13,182 bases of DNA from an uncultured Candidatus Saccharibacteria bacterium (GCA_938046495.1 CALIXG010000104.1:1-13182); one strand, 5' to 3'; shown: positions 1 to 6,617, counted from the first letter of the stretch. Notes: generated by a model not told the origin, from the letters alone. Numbers and translations: made by a program.

Positions 1-1021
1 CCAGAGGAGATTCTAGAATTAGCTAAATCATACTTATCATCCTTAGGTTTCAACAAACCCTTTTTTACCAAGCCATCTATATCCGCCTGTGTTATAGTTG
101 TCTCGCAAGTGTCATTATAGTCAGAGAAGAGAGAGGGATTATCGAACTTGGGCTCTAATAATTCTTGAATATCCGCCAAACTCATAGGGTTTCCATCTTT
201 GTTGCCATACTTTGGCTTGCGACGATTTTTCATAATCAACATACAGATCTTTTTCTCGAGAGGGGTTGTCTCGATTAAGTCCCAAGAATGGACTGTGTAT
301 TCACCGTTCCTCACATCTGAAAAAATAAAAAAGTTTCCCTTATTCTCAATTGCTGCCATATTAAAGCTATTTTTGCTATTGTGATGATTCGTTTTCTTTT
401 TCACCTTTCCCCTTGAATCCGTTAAAATATCAGCCAGAACCGGCAATTCCTCGTGTGGCATAGGATACTCAAAAGAAGTAGAATTAATATCATTGCGAAT
501 CCCAACTATAAAGATTCTTTCACGACTCTGTGGTAACCCATAGTCAAAGGCGTTTAGTACTTTATATCTGACTCGATAGCCGGCGCCTTCTAATTCGCTT
601 ACTATCAACATTAGGTTAGCTTTATTTCTTGGGTCAGCGAGACCTTTTACATTTTCAAAAATAAAAAATTTGGGTTGATACTTGTTTAAAAAATGTATAT
701 AAAATTTATATAAATAAATTCTTTCACAACTTCGATAGTGTCGAGCCAAAGTCTACCACGTGGATCTTCAAACCCCCTCTTTTTTCCCGCAATAGACCAC
801 GATTGACAAGGTACTCCGCCAGTAATAATGTCGGCATACGGAAGATCATGATTTTTAGTTATATCACCAATTTCCAACTCTTGAGAAGTATCAAAGTTGT
901 CTTTATACACATTAACAGCGGAAGCATAAATATTAGAAAAACCGAAACATTTGCAACCATTGCGAAAACCACCAATTCCAGAAAATAGGTCGATAAAAGT
1001 CGTTTTACCTCTCTTTGACAT
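1..1021 (-). pseudogene. C5-cytosine-specific DNA methyltransferase, frame-broken and cut by the left edge
   Basis: The N-terminal part (stop at 686-688) has motif I (FIDLFSGIGGF, residues 9-19) and the catalytic PCQ loop (GGVPCQSWS, Cys72), typical of SAM-dependent enzymes that methylate C5 of cytosine in DNA. After VVKEF the frame runs into an AT-rich stretch and stops. In the -1 frame, from 689 down to the window edge, the reading is open and carries the next motifs in order: FFIFENVKGL, then YGLPQSRERIFIVGIR, then a probable target-recognition region (HSWDLIETT). One gene therefore spans two frames. The best repair is removal of about 26 AT-rich bases (690-715), giving VVKEFLNKYQPKFFIFENV. 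Motif II (the acidic E/D-x-D after 'YAS') is not visible. Codons are AT-rich (many ATA, TTA, AAA), unlike the C-ending codons of later genes, which suggests transfer. A natural split enzyme, as in M.AquI, is less likely because the junction sequence is low-complexity. No partner endonuclease lies inside the window. Confidence 0.85.
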
Positions 1022-1028
1022 ATCTTAA

Positions 1029-1037
1029 ATTATATCA
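1029..1037 (-). promoter_or_regulatory. Extended -10 promoter of the methyltransferase, leaderless type
   Basis: On the minus strand TGA-TATAAT lies only 7 bases before the ATG at 1021. A start 6-8 bases after the -10 would fall at the ATG itself, so the mRNA would be leaderless. There is no Shine-Dalgarno in the short gap. Confidence 0.6.
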
Positions 1038-1335
1038 CAAGGAGTAATAAAAGGGGTTCTTTTGACTACTTCATCCACAAGAACAAAAACAAATATATTA
1101 TATATTTAAGTTAGAAATTAAGGATGTAAATATTAAAGATGTCATTCAACTTAGCAACAATCCTAAATAATTTTTACAGAAGGAAGACTCTAGTCTCTCG
1201 ATATTGCTATCAAAAATATTTCAAGTACAACAATTGTAGCTACTAATAAAAGGAATCGCTTGATCATATAGTAATGGAAAATTACTGAAAATTTTTCAGT
1301 GTATTGATACGTTTTACGATTAGGCTAATAAGCAC
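1038..1335. other. AT-rich spacer without a recognisable gene
   Basis: About 300 bases between the methyltransferase promoter and the tRNA-Trp terminator. I see no coding frame with family features. The only structure is a 17-base palindrome, ACTGAAAA-T-TTTTCAGT, at 1284-1300, with no known role. The base composition matches the methyltransferase rather than the genes to the right. Confidence 0.5.
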
Positions 1336-1385
1336 AAAAAAACGCTTAATTGTTAAGCTCGTACTATCGAATTTCCAATTAAGCG
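1336..1385 (-). terminator. Intrinsic terminator downstream of tRNA-Trp
   Basis: On the minus strand CGCTTAATTG (1385-1376) pairs with CAATTAAGCG (1352-1343), a perfect 10-bp stem with a 23-base loop, followed directly by seven T (1342-1336). It is placed to end the tRNA-Trp transcript. The loop is long for a terminator, so it may fold further. Confidence 0.65.
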
Positions 1386-1452
1386 GTAAAAAATCAATTT
1401 TCTCTTAATGAACAACCCTCGACTATACTTTTGTTTGATAATCGTTCTAATC

Positions 1453-1527
1453 TGGCAGGGGCGCACGGAATCGAACCATGATCTACGGTTTTGGAGACCG
1501 CTATACTAACCGTTGTACTACGCCCCT
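1453..1527 (-). tRNA. trnW: tRNA-Trp, anticodon CCA
   Basis: All arms fold on the minus strand. The acceptor AGGGGCG (1527-1521) pairs with CGCCCCT. The D-stem is GTAC/GTAT with loop AACGGTTA. The anticodon stem is GCGGT/ACCGT with loop CTCCAAA, giving anticodon CCA for tryptophan. The T-stem is CATGG/CCGTG with loop TTCGATT. The discriminator is G, and CCA is encoded (1455-1453). In many bacteria tRNA-Trp sits just before secE; here secE is in the same window but about 9 kb away on the other strand. The 3' end faces the AT-rich methyltransferase side, the usual geometry for islands that integrate at a tRNA 3' end. Confidence 0.95.
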
Positions 1528-1537
1528 AGGCTTTTTT

Positions 1538-1546
1538 ATTATAACA
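1538..1546 (-). promoter_or_regulatory. Extended -10 promoter of tRNA-Trp
   Basis: TGT-TATAAT on the minus strand, with the TATAAT at 1543-1538, lies 10 bases before the tRNA 5' end. This gives a very short 5' leader for processing. Confidence 0.65.
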
Positions 1547-1550
1547 TATT

Positions 1551-1620
1551 TCTCTAGCACTTAAATCTCTAAATCGATTATCTTTCTCCAGCACTTAAAC
1601 TTTTATCTCAAATCGGTTAT
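1551..1620 (+). repeat. Imperfect tandem duplication upstream of the YhhN-like gene
   Basis: Unit 1 (1551-1581) reads TCTCTAGCACTTAAA, then ATCTCTAAATCGATTAT. Unit 2 (1585-1620) reads TCTCCAGCACTTAAA, then ATCTCAAATCGGTTAT with about five extra bases (CTTTT) in the middle. The second copy ends in the -10 box of the next gene, so the duplication covers promoter DNA. Confidence 0.6.
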
Positions 1621-1623
1621 ACT
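1618..1623 (+). promoter_or_regulatory. -10 box (TATACT) of the YhhN-like gene
   Basis: TATACT ends 14 bases before the ATG at 1638, which predicts a leader of about 8 bases. No Shine-Dalgarno is present in the gap. I cannot point to a clear -35. Confidence 0.45.
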
Positions 1624-1637
1624 TAATTTAACCAATC

Positions 1638-2423
1638 ATGAAAACTCAGATTCAAAATTTCTGGTTCAGACTTCTTACTAACCTTAATTTTTGGCTGACG
1701 CTTTGGTCGATCATGTTCGCCTATTTCTTCCTCGTCGGAATTTTGAATTTATTTTTTGGAAGTCGCCTCATCCCAGATTTTCTCCTCACTATTGCTACCT
1801 TTACTAAAGTTTCCACCATCCTCACCTGCCTAATCTACACTAGTTTTTTCGCACCCAAAGATTATCTCTTGAGAGCGGCACTTCTTTTTACCTTCGCCGC
1901 CGATGTTGTACTGGCTATCGATAATATCTCGCCATTTGGCATTATTTTATTCTGTTTTGCCCAATATTTTCACACCTCACGCTACGCCGATGTCAGCCCC
2001 AAATTTTTCATCGCTTGGACTTTCTTCATCGTCTTACTCTTTATCTTCTCCCATCTTCACCAAATTCCCGCAATTTATGCTGCCGGCTTCGCCTATGGCA
2101 GCTCGCTCATTCTTAATCTCGGTCTGGCCGTCCAGTGGTTAAAGCGCAAAACTCCCCACTTTCGTCGCGCCGCCATCTGTAATTTTATTGGTTTTATGCT
2201 TTTTATCGCCTGCGACCTCACCGTCCTAATCTCTTTTTTCTCACGCATGCAATTTCTCCCGATTTTTCTTTATCAACCGGCTAATTTTATTTGTTGGATC
2301 TTTTATTTTCCATCGCAAATTCTCCTCGCCAATTCCTCCGCTCTCACCAAATCTTATTACCGCCCCTTCGATTTCGAATTAAAACGCCTCAGTAAAAAAT
2401 CAAAGCTCATAAATCAACTCTAA
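1638..2423 (+). CDS. Multipass membrane protein, YhhN/TMEM86-like
   Basis: A 261-aa protein with about eight hydrophobic segments (roughly 17-40, 48-70, 76-94, 97-113, 121-139, 143-167, 178-200 and 207-231) and a short charged C-tail (KRLSKKSK). Two aspartates sit inside membrane segments, in FAADVVLA (Asp89) and ACDLTVL (Asp193). This resembles the paired conserved acidic positions of the YhhN/TMEM86 family, whose animal members hydrolyse lysoplasmalogens; the bacterial role is poorly defined. The order and spacing of segments also fit that family. The match is by pattern only, so a generic integral membrane protein remains possible. The start is the first ATG after the -10 box at 1618, and there is no Shine-Dalgarno. 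It stands alone, separated from the next gene by about 50 bases that hold a promoter. Confidence 0.55.
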   Translation: MKTQIQNFWFRLLTNLNFWLTLWSIMFAYFFLVGILNLFFGSRLIPDFLLTIATFTKVSTILTCLIYTSFFAPKDYLLRAALLFTFAADVVLAIDNISPFGIILFCFAQYFHTSRYADVSPKFFIAWTFFIVLLFIFSHLHQIPAIYAAGFAYGSSLILNLGLAVQWLKRKTPHFRRAAICNFIGFMLFIACDLTVLISFFSRMQFLPIFLYQPANFICWIFYFPSQILLANSSALTKSYYRPFDFELKRLSKKSKLINQL

Positions 2424-2435
2424 ATATTAAAATAT

Positions 2436-2465
2436 TTGTTCACCTAATTACTTCCATGATATAAT
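2436..2465 (+). promoter_or_regulatory. Promoter of the P-loop protein gene, leaderless type
   Basis: TTGTTC (2436-2441), an 18-base spacer, then extended TGA-TATAAT (2457-2465). The ATG follows 9 bases later, so the predicted leader is only about 3 bases. No Shine-Dalgarno. Confidence 0.65.
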
Positions 2466-2474
2466 ATCTCCAAT

Positions 2475-2978
2475 ATGGAAGGTAAAAAGAAAACAAGACC
2501 TCGAGCTATCCTGGTATTCGGTGCGCCATGTAGTGGAAAAACTACATTTTGTGAAAAATTCTCACAACGTTTCAAGGCTCCTTACTATGATCTTCGAGCC
2601 TTGCGTGAAGAGGCGGACTTCACAGAGAAACAAATTCACGTCGTCCTCGAGGCGATTGCTAAAACCGGTCAAAATATCGTGATCGAAGGCGGTCTCGATA
2701 CTGAAGACGAACGTAATTCCGTACGTAAACTATTGAAACTATCGGGTTATGCGCCGACTCTTGTCTGGATCCAAACCGATATCAATACCATCAAGATGCG
2801 CTTGAAGCTCAAGCTTCGCTCGATTGCTCGCGCTAAGGAAGAATACGATCGCCGTATCCGTCTCATGGAAGCTCCAGCCGAGATCGAAAAACCGATTATC
2901 CTCTCTGGTAAACACACTTTTGAGACCCAGCTTTCTCACGTCTTAGCTCAACTCCAAAATGATTCTCGCCGATTCTGA
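2475..2978 (+). CDS. P-loop kinase-like NTPase (AAA_33 / zeta-toxin-like fold)
   Basis: A 167-aa cytoplasmic protein. The Walker A loop GAPCSGKTT (residues 16-24) follows a short beta-strand (AILVFG). 'VIEGGLDTEDERNSVRKLL' (about 69-87) is where small kinases of this fold carry a lid or substrate loop, and 'PTLVWIQTD' (about 94-102) looks like the following core strand. The later stretch MRLKLKLRSIARAKEEYDRRIR is rich in Arg and Lys, as in the lid helix of P-loop kinases. This suggests ATP-dependent phosphorylation of a small molecule or nucleic-acid end; the substrate is unknown. Its last 20 bases overlap the start of the DUF45 peptidase gene, so the two are probably co-translated. No antitoxin-like gene lies next to it, so a toxin role is not supported. 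Confidence 0.7.
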   Translation: MEGKKKTRPRAILVFGAPCSGKTTFCEKFSQRFKAPYYDLRALREEADFTEKQIHVVLEAIAKTGQNIVIEGGLDTEDERNSVRKLLKLSGYAPTLVWIQTDINTIKMRLKLKLRSIARAKEEYDRRIRLMEAPAEIEKPIILSGKHTFETQLSHVLAQLQNDSRRF

Positions 2979-3528
2979 ATTTGGCGAAATTATTGTTCGC
3001 CGCAATGCCTTAGCTAAAAACATTTCTTTTTCACGTTCCACCTCTGGCCGACTACAGATGTCGGTCCCGTCCTACGTCTCCGAGCGACAAATTCAAAAAA
3101 GCCTCGATTCTATGCGAGAGCGCTTAAGGAGCCTCAATCTTGCCAACCCCGCCACACAACGCGCTCGTGATGTCCAAAAAAAATTATTAATGAAGCAGGC
3201 CAAAGAATACTTGCCTTACCGCCTCGAATATCTAGCAAAACTTTATGGCTACCACTACGACCGCGTCACCCTAAAACATCAATCTACTCGGTGGGGCTCT
3301 TGTACCCGTCGTAAAAAATCCCTATTCGGCGGCTACGAGTTTACCATTTCTATGAATATCGGACTTATGCAGGTACCCGAAGTTTTACGTGATTATTTAA
3401 TTATTCACGAGCTCGCACATATCAATCATCCCGACCACTCCAAAGCTTTTTGGCAGGAAGTCGAAAGCCATGATCCAAATTACCGCGCACACCGTGAAAT
3501 GCTTAAAAAACATAATCCAGGTCTATGA
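2959..3528 (+). CDS. YgjP/DUF45-family zinc metallopeptidase
   Basis: A 189-aa protein ending in the family signature: RWGSC (111-115), an amphipathic stretch (YEFTISMNIGLMQVP), then HELAH (150-154) with a third probable zinc ligand at His160 in 'HPDHSKAFW'. This is the pattern of the YgjP-like M48-related metallopeptidases (DUF45, near SprT/WLM), in which the two HExxH histidines and the later His bind zinc and the Glu is catalytic. The length is somewhat short of the usual 220-240 aa, mainly in the N-terminal beta region. There is no signal peptide, so it should act in the cytoplasm; its substrate is unknown in the family. The ATG at 2959 overlaps the upstream gene by 20 bases, and no better start exists close by. 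Its TGA stop is also part of the extended -10 of the next gene. Confidence 0.85.
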   Translation: MILADSEFGEIIVRRNALAKNISFSRSTSGRLQMSVPSYVSERQIQKSLDSMRERLRSLNLANPATQRARDVQKKLLMKQAKEYLPYRLEYLAKLYGYHYDRVTLKHQSTRWGSCTRRKKSLFGGYEFTISMNIGLMQVPEVLRDYLIIHELAHINHPDHSKAFWQEVESHDPNYRAHREMLKKHNPGL

Positions 3529-3534
3529 TATAAT
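3526..3534 (+). promoter_or_regulatory. Extended -10 (TGA-TATAAT) fused with a stop codon
   Basis: The TGA stop of the DUF45 gene (3526-3528) doubles as the TGn of an extended -10, with TATAAT at 3529-3534. Transcription should start near 3541, exactly at the second ATG. This decides the start of the next gene: the ATG at 3535 would lie upstream of the transcript. Confidence 0.65.
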
Positions 3535-3540
3535 ATGTTT

Positions 3541-3999
3541 ATGCAAGGGCAATCTATCTCTAAATTTCTTGATGCCACCAAGGTTCACACCAGTGTTTTT
3601 GATCGCAAATTCATGTATCTTTCGGACATCATCGACCCAATTTATCGTGAATACCTCATTAAGCTTGAAAAAATTGGCGTTAATCTCGACCTCGATGTCA
3701 TTCGTCGTCGTCACCAAGTTGAAAACTATACCGACATTATCAAATTTATCGTTGGCTACCTTAATTCACGTCTCAAAAATCCGACTAAGGGGAATATTCT
3801 AATCTCCATGAACGCCACTTCCGCCCAAAGCATCGATATCACCCCAGCCAAATATCATCTCGTGATTACCGACGATAGTGTCGTCATGACTGTCGACAGC
3901 AGTGAACAATATTCCGCCCTCGGCGCCAAAATTAAATCCCGTCTCGGCTTCGGCCCCTCCATTTCTTTCCCAATCCGCGAACCCTACGATTCTATTTAA
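3541..3999 (+). CDS. Hypothetical protein, 152 aa
   Basis: I do not recognise this protein. It begins MQGQSISKFLDATKV, is mixed alpha/beta in character, and has no membrane segment, signal peptide or nucleotide-binding loop. The middle (VIRRRHQVENYTDIIKFIVGYL, residues about 52-73) looks helical. The end has alternating strand-like stretches (YHLVITDDSVVMTVDS, then LGFGPSISFPIRE). The start at 3541 is chosen over the ATG two codons earlier because the -10 box ends right before 3535, so the transcript would begin at about 3541 as a leaderless mRNA. It follows the DUF45 gene by 12 bases and is closed by a strong terminator, so it can be read either from its own promoter or by readthrough. Confidence 0.7.
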   Translation: MQGQSISKFLDATKVHTSVFDRKFMYLSDIIDPIYREYLIKLEKIGVNLDLDVIRRRHQVENYTDIIKFIVGYLNSRLKNPTKGNILISMNATSAQSIDITPAKYHLVITDDSVVMTVDSSEQYSALGAKIKSRLGFGPSISFPIREPYDSI

Positions 4000-4006
4000 T
4001 TTTTAC

Positions 4007-4036
4007 AAAAAACAGGGAAAACCGCCCCTGTTTTTT
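4007..4036. terminator. Strong bidirectional intrinsic terminator
   Basis: AAAAAACAGGG (4007-4017) pairs perfectly with CCCTGTTTTTT (4026-4036), an 11-bp stem with an 8-base loop and T runs on either strand. It closes the 2475-3999 unit. Confidence 0.9.
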
Positions 4037-4061
4037 CTAACACAAAATCCATTCTAAACTC

Positions 4062-4090
4062 TTGTTTTAAGCATAAGCTTTTGCTAAAAT
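4062..4090 (+). promoter_or_regulatory. Promoter of the sortase gene
   Basis: TTGTTT (4062-4067), a 17-base spacer, then extended TGC-TAAAAT (4082-4090). The predicted start is near 4097, leaving a short leader with a GGGAG Shine-Dalgarno (4103-4107) 4 bases before the ATG. Confidence 0.7.
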
Positions 4091-4111
4091 AAACTTATAA
4101 ACGGGAGCATT

Positions 4112-4600
4112 ATGAAAATCAAGAAATCATCAATTTTTGGTGTTTTTGGCGCATTATATTTATGCTTCTTTCTGGTCTTCACTTTTTTAGCCTTCCAACC
4201 CCAGACGGTAGAAGCTAATACCAATCTGATTCTTGAAATTCCCAAAATCAGCCTCACCTCACCGATTCGTGCACTTGAAATTACCGACGAAAACACTCTC
4301 GTTTCGCCAGAACGCATCGCCGGCGTCTATCATGCTAATCAAAATCACGATTTCATTATCGGTCACTCCACTACAATTTTTCAAAATTTGAATAAATTAA
4401 ACGTCGGCGACACTTTTCGTTTTGGCGACCAAACTTACCAAATCAAAATTCGTAAAATCCAGCAAAAATCCGACATCAATATGTCGAAACTCCTGACCAA
4501 AAAATCCACTCCGACCATTACTCTCATGACCTGCCATGGTCAGAAAATCTCCGGGCACGACTATACCGAACGTTTAATTCTCACTGCTGAATTAATCTAA
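4112..4600 (+). CDS. Sortase (cysteine transpeptidase), single-pass membrane protein
   Basis: A 162-aa protein with an N-terminal membrane anchor (about residues 9-29, after MKIKKSS), so the catalytic domain faces outside. The sortase triad is visible in order: His85 in IIGHSTT, Cys141 in TLMTC, Arg154 in YTERLIL. 'LEIPKISLTSPI' (41-52) is the usual start of the beta-barrel. Sortases cut a C-terminal sorting motif and join the protein to cell wall or pilin. The small size and TLMTC look like class D/E-type enzymes, but I cannot fix the class. No LPxTG-type substrate is encoded in this window, so the partner must be elsewhere. It has its own promoter and Shine-Dalgarno and faces GH97 across a shared terminator. 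Confidence 0.9.
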   Translation: MKIKKSSIFGVFGALYLCFFLVFTFLAFQPQTVEANTNLILEIPKISLTSPIRALEITDENTLVSPERIAGVYHANQNHDFIIGHSTTIFQNLNKLNVGDTFRFGDQTYQIKIRKIQQKSDINMSKLLTKKSTPTITLMTCHGQKISGHDYTERLILTAELI

Positions 4601-4643
4601 TTTCGTAGAGTTCATCTCTACATCATATCTGTTATTTTTTATC

Positions 4644-4670
4644 AAAAAACCTGGAGTCTATCTCCAGGTT
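4644..4670 (-). terminator. Intrinsic terminator between the sortase and GH97 genes
   Basis: AACCTGGAG (4648-4656) pairs with CTCCAGGTT (4662-4670) with a 5-base loop. On the minus strand it is followed by six T (4649-4644), which fits the end of GH97. On the plus strand the tail is weaker (ATCTTTGC). A weaker hairpin, GTAGAG/CTCTAC (4605-4621), just after the sortase may help on the plus strand. Confidence 0.85.
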
Positions 4671-4679
4671 ATCTTTGCT

Positions 4680-6608
4680 TTAAGCCTTCATTAGTCTCAC
4701 CGCGAAACCACCCATTCCAACTACCGGAATTTCTAGCTCATCCTCCGCATCCACTACCAGACGCTCGATTTTAAGATCCGTCGGATTCGTGCGAAAATCT
4801 GCTGTGTCACCGTCACGGAAGATAAAAGCATTATATTTCACATCTTTTTCCAAAAAACTCAATTTAATTTTCATCGTGCGTGCCGTTTCATCGACAATTC
4901 CACCGATATACCAATCCGTCTCTCCGCGGCCACGTCTAGCTACCGCATAATATTCACCGATTTTACCGAGTAAAGGCACTTCAATTTCAAAATTCACTGG
5001 CACTTTCTGAATAAATGAGAGTGCGTCGCGATATTTTTCATAAGATTCTGGACGGTCAGCCAGCATCTGCATGCCAGAATGAAACACCACATAGTAAGCC
5101 AGCTGCCTCGCCAGAGTAGAATAAGCTTTTTTCGCTGGATTATTTAAATCGAAAATCCCCGGCGTAAAATCGAAGCCACCAGCCAGCATCCGCGTAAAAG
5201 GTAAAATCACCGCGTGCTTCGAAGTTAGACCACCCCCTTCATATTCCTGTCCCTTTGCCCCCTCGGTACAGAGTAAGTTCGGATAAGTCCTTTCAAGTCC
5301 GGTACCCTTAATCGATTCATGTACATTTAGCATCATTTTTTTCTGTGCCGCTAGCTTCAAAACGTTACTAAAATGCAACACCCCAGCCTGTGACTGATGA
5401 AATTCTTCACGGCCCTTAATCAACATTTTCGGCCCTGAATAATCTAGCTTCAAATAACGCACTCCTTGTGTTTCTAATTCGTCAAATTGCTTAACCATAT
5501 TTTTCTCGTAACTATCAATCTGACTCGCGGTCTCATATTGCGCCGCAATTTCAATATTTCTTTGTTTAGCACGCTCCAAAATTTTCTTTTTATCTAGCTT
5601 CTTTGCCAAATTTTTGTCCGACCACCCCTCAATCAGAAGCCCCGAAATCCCCAATTTTTCACACCAATCAAGATATTCTAGCGCATGCTCCGTCGTCGCA
5701 CCTTGCCTTTCAGAAGCCGTAAAACTCCAAACTCCAATCAGCATCGCCCACCAAATTCCCAAAAATTTAATCGGTTTTACCCAGTCAAAATTCATTCTCG
5801 GACTTTGATTCAAGCTTAAAATCATCTTATTTTTCGTCAGTTGCACGGCGGTATCCGCCACCATCACTACCCGCCATGGCGTTTCAAAAGGTAGTGTCAA
5901 ATAAGCCTTCATGCCATCTGAAAGTGGTGTAATGTTCGCCTCCAGTCGACCGATTTTATTCAGCCCCAAAGTCATTGAACCATAATTAATCAATGCTGCT
6001 TCATGAATTGACAAAATCTTGCCACTCGGAAGTTCTGCGGTAAATGGCGTCTGCCTTGATCCAGTCAAATTAAAAATCGTCCGCTCTTCATAATCCGTTT
6101 CCGACCTCGCTAGAGTAAATGCTGGCATCGACCAACTTTTGGCATGAATATCCAAATTAAATTCCGTTAACTCATTTGTAATAATCATGCGTTGAAAACC
6201 TGGCTGCGGTGGGAATTCATAACGAAACGCCACCCCCTCATCGAAGACTCGCACTCTCAAAGTAAAGATACGTCCATCTTTTTCACGCTCCGCCAAATAA
6301 AAAGTCGTCTCGTTATATTTATTCACAATATCCAAAGTTTCCCCCACCACGCTCTGCCAAGTTTCATCCTTAAATTTTGGCAAAATCCTCACCACCCCCA
6401 AATTTTCCGCAATCGGTTTTTCGTTATAAATTTCGAAACCTAATCTAGAATTACTCAGCAATACTTCTTGATTTTTTAGTACCCGATAGCTCGGGCTACC
6501 ATTTTTCAGACTAAACTCAAAAACCAAACTCCCGCTCGGTGATTTCACATTTACCAAAGAATTTGCTTTCGCTTCTTCTTTTTTAAAAAGTCCTTTCAAA
6601 AAGCCCAT
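4680..6608 (-). CDS. Glycoside hydrolase family 97 protein, apparently cytoplasmic
   Basis: A 642-aa protein. The N-terminal beta-sandwich starts at 'VKSPSGSLVFEFS' (21-33) with SRLGFEI (54-60), as in GH97. 'DWVKPIKFLGIWW' (275-287) begins the TIM barrel, then 'ATTEHALEYLDWCEKLGISG' and LLIEGW (324-329). The hallmark block is GTGLERTYPN (435-444) followed by CTEGAKGQEYEGG, with Glu449 and Glu455. KLDYSG carries Asp389 near where retaining GH97 enzymes have their nucleophile. GH97 enzymes cleave alpha-glucosides or alpha-galactosides; I cannot fix the substrate. Most known members are periplasmic with signal peptides. This one starts MGFLKGLFKKEEAK, an amphipathic basic stretch and not a signal peptide. 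The start at 6608 is preferred over the ATG at 6629 because the -10 box lies between them. Confidence 0.9.
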   Translation of the reverse strand: MGFLKGLFKKEEAKANSLVNVKSPSGSLVFEFSLKNGSPSYRVLKNQEVLLSNSRLGFEIYNEKPIAENLGVVRILPKFKDETWQSVVGETLDIVNKYNETTFYLAEREKDGRIFTLRVRVFDEGVAFRYEFPPQPGFQRMIITNELTEFNLDIHAKSWSMPAFTLARSETDYEERTIFNLTGSRQTPFTAELPSGKILSIHEAALINYGSMTLGLNKIGRLEANITPLSDGMKAYLTLPFETPWRVVMVADTAVQLTKNKMILSLNQSPRMNFDWVKPIKFLGIWWAMLIGVWSFTASERQGATTEHALEYLDWCEKLGISGLLIEGWSDKNLAKKLDKKKILERAKQRNIEIAAQYETASQIDSYEKNMVKQFDELETQGVRYLKLDYSGPKMLIKGREEFHQSQAGVLHFSNVLKLAAQKKMMLNVHESIKGTGLERTYPNLLCTEGAKGQEYEGGGLTSKHAVILPFTRMLAGGFDFTPGIFDLNNPAKKAYSTLARQLAYYVVFHSGMQMLADRPESYEKYRDALSFIQKVPVNFEIEVPLLGKIGEYYAVARRGRGETDWYIGGIVDETARTMKIKLSFLEKDVKYNAFIFRDGDTADFRTNPTDLKIERLVVDAEDELEIPVVGMGGFAVRLMKA

Positions 6609-6617
6609 ATGCTTAAT

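Noticed and set aside
684..694. Programmed -1 frameshift in the methyltransferase at T6-AAAC
   Set aside because: TTTTTTA and TTTAAAC heptamers exist on the minus strand but are not in the zero frame (codons read ATT TTT TAA), and the preceding hydrophobic AT-rich stretch is better explained as an insertion.
1284..1300. Palindrome ACTGAAAA-T-TTTTCAGT as terminator or operator
   Set aside because: It has no T run suited to either neighbouring transcript and lies in AT-rich spacer, where short palindromes are common.
2475..2978. Toxin-antitoxin pair (zeta-like kinase)
   Set aside because: The neighbour is a larger zinc peptidase, not a small antitoxin, and the overlap is with a conserved DUF45 enzyme.
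2976..3528. Recoding of UGA as an amino acid (code 25)
   Set aside because: UGA ends the P-loop gene, the DUF45 gene and the 9590 gene at natural C-termini followed by promoters or terminators.
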